Origin: Desmospora activa DSM 45169
GTDB lineage: Bacteria; Bacillota; Bacilli; Thermoactinomycetales; DSM-45169
Direction of reading: 5' to 3'
DNA: 64,000 nucleotides
NCBI RefSeq assembly: GCF_003046315.1
Contig: NZ_PZZP01000001.1
Coordinates: forward strand, 2,542,001 to 2,606,000
Of the stretch, positions 58,629 to 64,000 are shown one piece after another; the first letter of the stretch is position 1; each line of letters begins with the position of its first letter. The notes under the pieces were generated by a model. That model was not told where the DNA came from. It saw nothing but the letters and a program-made list of their open reading frames with translations, and ran no database searches. The translations under genes and the position numbers were made by a program.

Positions 58629-60029
58629 TCATTCCTGATCCATGCCGTATTTCTTCAGCTTTTGATAAAATCCCGAACGGCTGATGCCCAGCAGCTGAAT
58701 AGCTCGATTGCGGTCGCCCCCGGATAGGGTGAGCGAGTGTCGCAGGGCTTCCCGTTCCGCATGGGCTACGGCATCCTTTAATGAAACGGGACGGTTGGCG
58801 GTCCCTTCGCGCCCGCTAAGATGAAGGGGAAGATGGTCCAACTGAATCTCATCCGCTTCCACCAAATGAAGGGCACGCTCCAACACATTCTTCAGCTCAC
58901 GCACATTGCCAGGCCAATGATAAGCTTGCAACGCTTCCATCGCTTGTGTCGAAATCCCTTTGGCCTTCACCCCAACCTCCGTGGATAGCTTTCTCATCAG
59001 TTCCATGCCCAACAGGGGAATATCATCGCTTCGCTCCCGCAGTGGAGGCACTTTTAGCGAAATGACGTTGAGGCGATAATAGAGATCTTCGCGGAATTCC
59101 CCGTCCGACACCATTTCTTCCAGGTTGCGATTGGTGGCGGCAATGATACGAACATCTACTTTGACCGCATTCACACTACCGACGGGTTCCACCTCTTTTT
59201 CCTGCAATACCCGCAATAGCTTCACCTGCATCGGCAAAGACAGTTCCCCAATCTCATCTAAAAAGATACTACCCCGATGAGCCATTTCAAATTTCCCTTT
59301 GCGCCCTCCTTTAACCGCTCCGGTAAAAGCCCCATCCGTGTAACCGAAGAGCAGGGATTCCACCAGATTGTCAGGGATGGCGGCACAATTCAGCTTAACA
59401 AAAGGGCCCCGATTGCGGTGGCTCAACCGATGAATCGAATGGGCGAACAATTCCTTGCCCGTCCCACTCTCTCCCGTGATCAAAACGGTGGAATCGGTAA
59501 GTGCGGCCCGCTCAGCCCATTTTTTAGCGGTTTGGATCGCTGGACTGGTCCCCGTTATATCCGTTGGTCCATACTTTACCCCCAGATGCTTGATCAACTC
59601 TCCCTTGTAGTAATCCAACTCCTGCTTTAACTGCAAAACTCGGGCCGACAGTGCGTGCAGCTCCCGCACATCCTGAAACAGGACTTTTCCCACCACCGCT
59701 TTGACGCGTCCCCCTTGTTTGATAGGAATTCGGTGGACCACCATATCCCCTTCTCCAATCCGCTGCACTTGAGCCAGCTCCGCCTTTCCTGTCTTCGCTA
59801 CGATATGCATCCGGGTGTTTTCTACTACTTCCGTCACATGTTTCCCGATGACATCACCCGCTTTTACCCCTAAAAAGCGTGCGTATGTTTCGTTCAACAT
59901 ACGCACGGTTCCCTGCGGATCGGTTACAACGATCCCTTCGTAAGCGCTTTCAAAAGCAGCCTCCAGCATCGCCTTGGTTTCCCGGCAAATGCGTAACTCC
60001 TCCATCATGCTATCCAAATGTGCTTCCAT
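58629..60029 (-). CDS. Sigma-54-dependent activator, PAS-AAA-Fis
   Basis: 466 residues. A PAS domain (about 22-120; AFESAYEGIVVTDPQG) is the likely ligand sensor, then the AAA domain (about 155-385) with Walker A GESGTGKE, the sigma-54-contact GAFTGA, Walker B SIFLDEIGEL and the arginine finger region FREDLYYRL, and a C-terminal Fis-type helix-turn-helix (RNRAIQLLGISRSGFYQKL). It should activate the downstream hydroxybutyrate operon. No response-regulator receiver domain is present. Confidence 0.9.
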   Translation of the reverse strand: MEAHLDSMMEELRICRETKAMLEAAFESAYEGIVVTDPQGTVRMLNETYARFLGVKAGDVIGKHVTEVVENTRMHIVAKTGKAELAQVQRIGEGDMVVHRIPIKQGGRVKAVVGKVLFQDVRELHALSARVLQLKQELDYYKGELIKHLGVKYGPTDITGTSPAIQTAKKWAERAALTDSTVLITGESGTGKELFAHSIHRLSHRNRGPFVKLNCAAIPDNLVESLLFGYTDGAFTGAVKGGRKGKFEMAHRGSIFLDEIGELSLPMQVKLLRVLQEKEVEPVGSVNAVKVDVRIIAATNRNLEEMVSDGEFREDLYYRLNVISLKVPPLRERSDDIPLLGMELMRKLSTEVGVKAKGISTQAMEALQAYHWPGNVRELKNVLERALHLVEADEIQLDHLPLHLSGREGTANRPVSLKDAVAHAEREALRHSLTLSGGDRNRAIQLLGISRSGFYQKLKKYGMDQE

Positions 60030-60075
60030 ATCATTGCCTCCGCCGCTTTACTCCATAGAGAACTCTTTCGACAGT

Positions 60076-60120
60076 AGCGGCTTGTCTCCCTTTTTTCATA
60101 AGAAAGGGAGACAAGCCGCT
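60076..60120. terminator. Strong hairpin between yrrT and the activator gene
   Basis: An 18-bp stem (60076-60093 with 60103-60120) with a nine-base loop. T residues are inside the stem but none follow, so termination may be partial. It lies 46 bases past the yrrT 3' end. Confidence 0.6.
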
Positions 60121-60165
60121 TCAGCCTGTGGTTAACGGCAGGAGCAGGCCCCCATTCATCTCCTT

Positions 60166-60819
60166 TTAACTGGACTGCTTATCCGCTCGCATCAGCCACA
60201 CATAGCGGTTCAACTGCTGAAATTGAGCCTTCCAGCCCGTATCCGCAAACATCTGCTGCAATGGTTCCAACAGGGGATAATATTCGCGTTCCAAGTCATT
60301 CGCCAGCTGCAAAAATCCCTTATCCTTCGCTTCCTGGCGCATTTGGCCACGGATATCCTCATTTTTAAAAACCGTATCGGCAAATACTAAGCGTCCACCC
60401 GGCTTTACCGACCGATGGAGAAGTGTCAGCGCTTGACGCTTTTCCTGATCCAGTAAATGGTGAAAGGCATAGGTACTAACCACTCCATCCACCAATCCAA
60501 TCGTTGAAGGTAATTGTAAAAAATGACCCTCATACAACGCCAAATCCGGCAGTTTTGCAAGAGCCCCCTGTCGCATTTGCGTTGATGGCTCCACTCCGAC
60601 AACATCTAGCCCCGCTGCAAGCAAAAGCTGACTCAGATTCCCCGTACCCACTCCAATTTCCAATACTTTAGCCCCGGGAGATAGGCCCAGTTCCTGCACA
60701 ACTTTCTCTAAAATCGCTCGATATCCGGCAAAGACTTCTCGATATTCGGGATGGAGACCGGCTACGGTCCGATCATAATCCTCCGCCCACCGATCAAACA
60801 AATCGTTAAATCGCGTCAT
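60166..60819 (-). CDS. yrrT: YrrT-family class I methyltransferase
   Basis: 217 residues. F..LFDRWAEDYDRTVAG, EIGVGTGNLSQLLL, STYAFHHLLDQEKRQAL, FADTVFKNED and LANDLEREYYP (each short) match B. subtilis YrrT along the whole length. In B. subtilis yrrT heads a methionine-to-cysteine operon (mtnN, mccA, mccB) under CymR; here it is alone. It binds S-adenosylmethionine; substrate unknown. Confidence 0.87.
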   Translation of the reverse strand: MTRFNDLFDRWAEDYDRTVAGLHPEYREVFAGYRAILEKVVQELGLSPGAKVLEIGVGTGNLSQLLLAAGLDVVGVEPSTQMRQGALAKLPDLALYEGHFLQLPSTIGLVDGVVSTYAFHHLLDQEKRQALTLLHRSVKPGGRLVFADTVFKNEDIRGQMRQEAKDKGFLQLANDLEREYYPLLEPLQQMFADTGWKAQFQQLNRYVWLMRADKQSS

Positions 60820-60915
60820 CCTACACTCTCTCCCTACCGTAGCAAATATCGTTGTGTCAACAGTATACTTACCTCTTTAAACTTGGATACTCTTTTTAGA
60901 CGGAAGGGGAGAGCA

Positions 60916-60962
60916 ACCTATCCCAGCAACCTTGATAGGTACCCTTATGGGTAAGGTTTTTT
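60916..60962 (+). promoter_or_regulatory. Possible transcription attenuator before the lipid kinase gene
   Basis: Two mutually exclusive pairings: ACCTATC (60916-60922) with GATAGGT (60934-60940), or AACCTT (60928-60933) with AAGGTT (60953-60958) enclosing TACCC/GGGTA. The second ends in TTTTTTC and is an intrinsic terminator. It lies 65 bases before the gene. What chooses between them is not visible; no known riboswitch consensus fits. Confidence 0.5.
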
Positions 60963-61024
60963 CTCCGGGGTAGAATGATTGAAAACAGTCTCTCTACAAA
61001 CGGATATAAGAAAGGAAACGATGT

Positions 61025-61930
61025 ATGGAATCCGTTGAATTAATCGTCAATCCAAAAGCAGGACAAGGGCGGATGATCCAACAATTGAAATCGATCACGG
61101 ATCGATTACGGCAGCAGTTTCGCCATGTGGATGTAACCGTCACCAAGCAACCTGGTGACGGAGCCAAACGCGTGTGGAAAGTAGGGGCAGAGCGAGATCT
61201 GATCATCGCCGCCGGCGGAGACGGGACGGTGTATGAGGTGGTAAATGCCCTCGCCGCTCTCAATCAGCGCCCCCGTTTCGCCATCCTACCTGGAGGTACC
61301 TGCAACGATTTCTCCCGTGCACTCGGAATGGAGCAGGATCCTTTACACGCCGTGGAGCAAATTCTCGCCTACAACGAAAAACAAATTGATGTGGGATACA
61401 GCCAACCCGGCGGATATTTTCTCAACTTTTGGGGAATTGGCCTGATCACCCGCATCTCTGATGGCATTGATTCCACTGAAAAGGAACGACTCGGTCGTCT
61501 TGCTTACTATATGAGTGCCGCTCAACATCTGCAGGTCACACGCCCGTTTCAACTGGAAGTGAAAGGCACTGAGGTCGCCTTTACCGGCCCGGCGGATATG
61601 TTGATTGCAGGCAACGGCTCTTTTGTCGGGGGCGTGCGTGGCTTTTTTCCATATAGCAGACTGGACGATGGCATGATGGATGTGTTAATTATTAAAGAGA
61701 CTTCTTTCGAAGGGGCTTGGTCAATGTTACTTTCCCATCTCACCAAGGAGTGGCCGGAAAGTGATGATTTTCTCTATTTTCAAACCCCTTCACTCAAAGT
61801 AAAAGCCTCCCCCGCTCAGGAAGTGGATTGTGACGGCGAAAAAGGGAGGATGACGCCGACGGAGCTAACCATACTCCCTCGCCATCTCACCGTGTTAATG
61901 GGGGAACGAATCGCGACCACCACAAGCTAG
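61025..61930 (+). CDS. Diacylglycerol/lipid kinase, YegS/DgkB family
   Basis: 301 residues. LIVNPKAGQGR at the start, AAGGDGTVYEVVN (nucleotide loop) and ILPGGTCNDFSRALG are family signatures, followed by the beta-sandwich C-terminal half with DDGMMDVLII. It phosphorylates diacylglycerol or a similar lipid. GAAAGGAAACG lies upstream of the ATG. Cytosolic, membrane-peripheral. In Bacillus DgkB recycles diacylglycerol from lipoteichoic acid synthesis; the gene here may be that or a paralogue. Confidence 0.86.
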   Translation: MESVELIVNPKAGQGRMIQQLKSITDRLRQQFRHVDVTVTKQPGDGAKRVWKVGAERDLIIAAGGDGTVYEVVNALAALNQRPRFAILPGGTCNDFSRALGMEQDPLHAVEQILAYNEKQIDVGYSQPGGYFLNFWGIGLITRISDGIDSTEKERLGRLAYYMSAAQHLQVTRPFQLEVKGTEVAFTGPADMLIAGNGSFVGGVRGFFPYSRLDDGMMDVLIIKETSFEGAWSMLLSHLTKEWPESDDFLYFQTPSLKVKASPAQEVDCDGEKGRMTPTELTILPRHLTVLMGERIATTTS

Positions 61931-61959
61931 ACCCCTTTAGCGGCGGGGAGGTCGTAAAT

Positions 61960-62035
61960 TACCACCAACTCGCTTTCACCCATGTCATTTTGAGTCTCGC
62001 CTCAATCACTTCATTCCCGGGTTTCGCTTCGCATG
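61960..62035 (-). repeat. Dispersed intergenic repeat, copy B
   Basis: On the minus strand: GCGAAGCGAAACCCGG, then GAGGCGAGACTC, then CATGGGTGAAAGCGAG. The order and spacing of these words match copy A at 30950-31100 in diverged form. It lies between the lipid kinase and hydrolase genes. Confidence 0.45.
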
Positions 62036-62089
62036 GCCTGGATTTGGAGCATTAATAAAGAGATTTTCTACATGGAGAGGGGAAAACAA

Positions 62090-62980
62090 TTGGATACCGT
62101 TACCCACGCTTTACTCGGCTATGCCGTTTATGCCGCGACCAAACAGCGGGATTGGAGTAAAAAAGAACGAATCGGATATGCCGCCACCGCCATCGTCGCA
62201 AGTGAGCTGCCGGATATCGAGGGTTTTACCGAAGTGATCAGTCAAGAAGCTTACCTTACTTGGCATCGGGCCATCACCCACTCTTATCTCGCTACCCCGG
62301 TGCTGGCGCTGCTGACTGTTGGCATCGTCATCTTGTTTAACCGATCGATCCGCTTTAAAACTGCATTTGGCCTCGCTTTACTCGCTCTCGTTGTTCATAT
62401 CTCCTTTGATTTGTTTAACACCTGGGGAACCGGAATCTGGGAACCACTCAGTTCCGAACGATACTCCCTCGGCTTTTTGCCGATTATTGATGTTGTGATC
62501 CTACTCGCTTTTGTCACTGCCTTTCTCCTCCGCCGCCGTTTTGACAGCATCCGTGTGTTTCGAACTTTTTGGGCTGTGATCCTCCTGTATGTAGCGGCTC
62601 AGGGGATACAGGGCGCCGCCCTCGCCTCAGAAGTGCGTACACAAGTGTCCAATCCGGATTATGTCACCTTTCAAGCCAGTTTTGTTCCCACTCAGTTTCA
62701 ATTAGTAGCCCGGGAAGGGGATCGCTTTCTCTACTATCAAGGCAGCCTTTGGACCGGAATTACCCCGCTCGGAGAAGAACAAGACAACCGGAAAGCGCAC
62801 ACTTCCGCAGTAAAAGAAGCATTAAAAGATGGAGAAGTCCAGGCGCTGGTTCGCTTTTTGCCCGATTATGGAGTCAATGTGGAAGAGACCGATGCCGACT
62901 GGAAAGTGACCATTTTTGATCCCCGTTTTGGCCGAAATTTTCGGGGGCTATTGACTTCAGAAGTGATCGTTCCAAAATGA
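62090..62980 (+). CDS. YdjM/YfhP-type membrane metal-dependent hydrolase
   Basis: About 296 residues from TTG at 62090 with GAGAGGGG seven bases upstream; a longer ATG reading to 62033 crosses the repeat and is rejected. MDTVTHALLGYAVY at the start with its histidine, ELPDIEGF and LTWHRAITHSYLATP are the YdjM-family metal-binding motifs; four or five membrane helices (about 75-175) follow. The last 110 residues form a soluble domain. In other bacteria the family is LexA-regulated or of unknown role. Confidence 0.82.
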   Translation: MDTVTHALLGYAVYAATKQRDWSKKERIGYAATAIVASELPDIEGFTEVISQEAYLTWHRAITHSYLATPVLALLTVGIVILFNRSIRFKTAFGLALLALVVHISFDLFNTWGTGIWEPLSSERYSLGFLPIIDVVILLAFVTAFLLRRRFDSIRVFRTFWAVILLYVAAQGIQGAALASEVRTQVSNPDYVTFQASFVPTQFQLVAREGDRFLYYQGSLWTGITPLGEEQDNRKAHTSAVKEALKDGEVQALVRFLPDYGVNVEETDADWKVTIFDPRFGRNFRGLLTSEVIVPK

Positions 62981-62992
62981 GAGACACCAAAG

Positions 62993-63016
62993 CCACCGCC
63001 TTGATGAATGCGGTGG
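62993..63016. terminator. Hairpin between hydrolase and arsC
   Basis: CCACCGC/GCGGTGG with a ten-base loop. No clear T-run on either strand, so it is a weak terminator candidate for the convergent genes. Confidence 0.5.
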
Positions 63017-63091
63017 TGATATTATCCCCTCAGGTAAGAGTGTGAAAAAAAACCTATCGGTTCAACTTTTTTTGATGTATGGATTGATGCA

Positions 63092-63526
63092 TCAATTATT
63101 TTTGATCTTGGTTTCATCTGCAAACTGACAGATTCGCTCTTCAATCTGATCACGAACCCGCTGGAAAACGGCCCAGACATCCTCTTCTGTCCCCTCCGCC
63201 TTCGCCGGATCGTCAAAACCCCAATGCTGACGGTTCACATGAGGCGGAGTCATCGGACACTTGTCATTAGCATCCCCGCATAAAGTGATGGCGTAGTCGG
63301 CATTATTTAGGATCCCAGGATCGATGATATCGGAGGTCTGACTAGAAATGTCGATTCCCTTCTCCGCCATCGCCTGCACTGCCTTTGGGTTTAAACCATG
63401 TGCCTCGATACCAGCACTGTAAACATTAAAACGATCCCCAAGGATCTGTTTGCCAAATCCTTCCGCCATCTGACTGCGACAAGAGTTGCCGGTACAAAGG
63501 AAATAAATCGTTTTTTTCTTATTCAT
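63092..63526 (-). CDS. arsC: Arsenate reductase (thioredoxin-coupled)
   Basis: About 144 residues from ATG at 63524-63526 with GGAGGGATTGAA upstream. The phosphatase-like loop CTGNSCRSQ holds the first cysteine; the later cysteines in [11 protein letters not shown] form the redox shuttle. It reduces arsenate to arsenite with thioredoxin. It is 23 bases downstream of the arsB-like gene, so they form an ars operon; an arsR gene would lie beyond the window. Confidence 0.92.
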   Translation of the reverse strand: MNKKKTIYFLCTGNSCRSQMAEGFGKQILGDRFNVYSAGIEAHGLNPKAVQAMAEKGIDISSQTSDIIDPGILNNADYAITLCGDANDKCPMTPPHVNRQHWGFDDPAKAEGTEEDVWAVFQRVRDQIEERICQFADETKIKNN

Positions 63527-63549
63527 TTCAATCCCTCCATGAATCGATA

Positions 63550-64000
63550 TTAGTAAACCAGCATCAGCCATGCATACAGGCCGAGGAGTGTAATCAGCAG
63601 GGTTGGAATCGTCAGCACGATGCCCACCTTAAAGTAATAACCCCAGGTGATCTTCACACGCTTACGAGTGAGGACGTGAAGCCAGAGCAAGGTCGCCAGT
63701 GAACCGATCGGAGTGATCTTGGGACCCAAATCGGAACCGATCACGTTCGCGTAAACGAGAGCTTCTCGCATCAGTCCGTCAGTCGTAGTAGCATTGATCG
63801 CTAAGGCGTTGATCATCACGGTAGGCATATTATTCATGATGGAAGACAGGATCGCAGCGATAAATCCCATGCCCACGGTCCCTACCAAAATACCTTGATC
63901 TGCCGTCCACTGGATCACCCCAGCAAGAGCATTGGTGAGTCCTACGTTCTTCAGTCCGTAAACCACCACGTACATACCGATTGAGAAAACAACGACTGCC
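63550..64000 (-). CDS. arsB: Arsenite efflux permease ArsB (5' end outside window)
   Basis: Last ~150 residues of the carrier; the start lies beyond base 64000. Readable helices: [20 protein letters not shown], then [13 protein letters not shown] and [21 protein letters not shown] (short parts), typical of the ArsB/ArsA-associated arsenite extruder. It expels arsenite, alone or with an ArsA ATPase. The C-terminal helix [16 protein letters not shown] is intact. Confidence 0.9.
   Translation of the reverse strand, partial: AVVVFSIGMYVVVYGLKNVGLTNALAGVIQWTADQGILVGTVGMGFIAAILSSIMNNMPTVMINALAINATTTDGLMREALVYANVIGSDLGPKITPIGSLATLLWLHVLTRKRVKITWGYYFKVGIVLTIPTLLITLLGLYAWLMLVY

Noticed and set aside
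60900-60965. SAM-I riboswitch before the lipid kinase or yrrT
   Set aside because: GCAACC and a terminator are present but the GAGGGA, GGCCC and AAACCCGG core elements are missing, and orientation does not suit yrrT.
62033-62089. Longer ATG start for the YdjM-type hydrolase
   Set aside because: The added codons cross the dispersed repeat and lack a ribosome site; TTG at 62090 has GAGAGGGG and gives the usual family N-terminus.
1-64000. CRISPR array, tRNA, rRNA or prophage
   Set aside because: No regularly spaced direct repeats, no cloverleaf or rRNA-like stretches and no phage structural genes were found on reading; small RNAs cannot be excluded without a covariance search.

Overview
The window looks like a chromosomal segment of an endospore-forming, moderately GC-rich member of the Bacillales. 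Spore genes (spoVAC, spoVAD), Bacillus-type regulators and orphans (yfkAB, ylaN, citA/citR, yrrT, bdbC/bdbD, an AbrB-like protein), strong AGGAGG ribosome sites and frequent GTG/TTG starts all fit. The mix resembles Thermoactinomycetaceae (Desmospora, Kroppenstedtia, Melghirimyces and relatives), but that placement is inference. No rRNA, tRNA, CRISPR array or prophage was seen.

Regions. 1-4.6 kb: the N-terminal part of a GH127 beta-L-arabinofuranosidase with AraR-type operators upstream, a secreted choice-of-anchor I protein and a cell-wall amidase. 4.6-6.3 kb: an IS607-family element with an intact TnpB and a decayed TnpA. 6.4-17.5 kb: a sigma-like factor, two GNAT enzymes, a collapsed inositol-monophosphatase pseudogene, a fosfomycin-thioltransferase-like VOC protein, a HAD phosphatase, yfkAB, an ArsR-MFS-lipoprotein cluster, a VOC-DinB fusion and the bdbD-bdbC thiol-oxidation pair. 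17.7-28.6 kb: a pseudouridine synthase, a subtilase, a purple-acid-phosphatase-like enzyme, a HupE protein, a Fur-boxed ferric iron ABC transporter (fbpABC) and aroF behind a T-box. 28.7-34.5 kb: an SGNH hydrolase with spoVAD/spoVAC, a CBS protein and a two-gene ABC exporter.

34.6-38.2 kb is a resistance cluster: two tandem aminoglycoside 6-adenylyltransferases, a streptothricin acetyltransferase and an APH(2'')-like phosphotransferase. Its gene classes recall the aadE-sat4-aphA-3 cluster of Gram-positive transposons. Three of the four genes are each preceded by a nine-codon leader ORF and a hairpin that buries the ribosome site, the layout of drug-inducible translational attenuation.

38.5-64 kb holds mostly housekeeping and peripheral metabolism: a methyltransferase, M20/M42/M29 peptidases, Asp23, an NYN-domain protein, the divergent citA/citR pair, ylaN, glutaminase, two PaaI thioesterases, free-Met-sulfoxide reductase and a secreted subtilase. 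A hydroxybutyrate module follows (permease plus dehydrogenase), apparently driven by sigma-54 and an upstream PAS-AAA-Fis activator, with three matching TCCA-N6-TGGA palindromes in the promoter region. yrrT, a lipid kinase behind a possible attenuator, a membrane hydrolase, arsC and the edge of arsB close the window. Several small relics (two solo IS605-like ends, ArsR-like, GntR-like and EamA fragments, a diverged intergenic repeat) mark past turnover.
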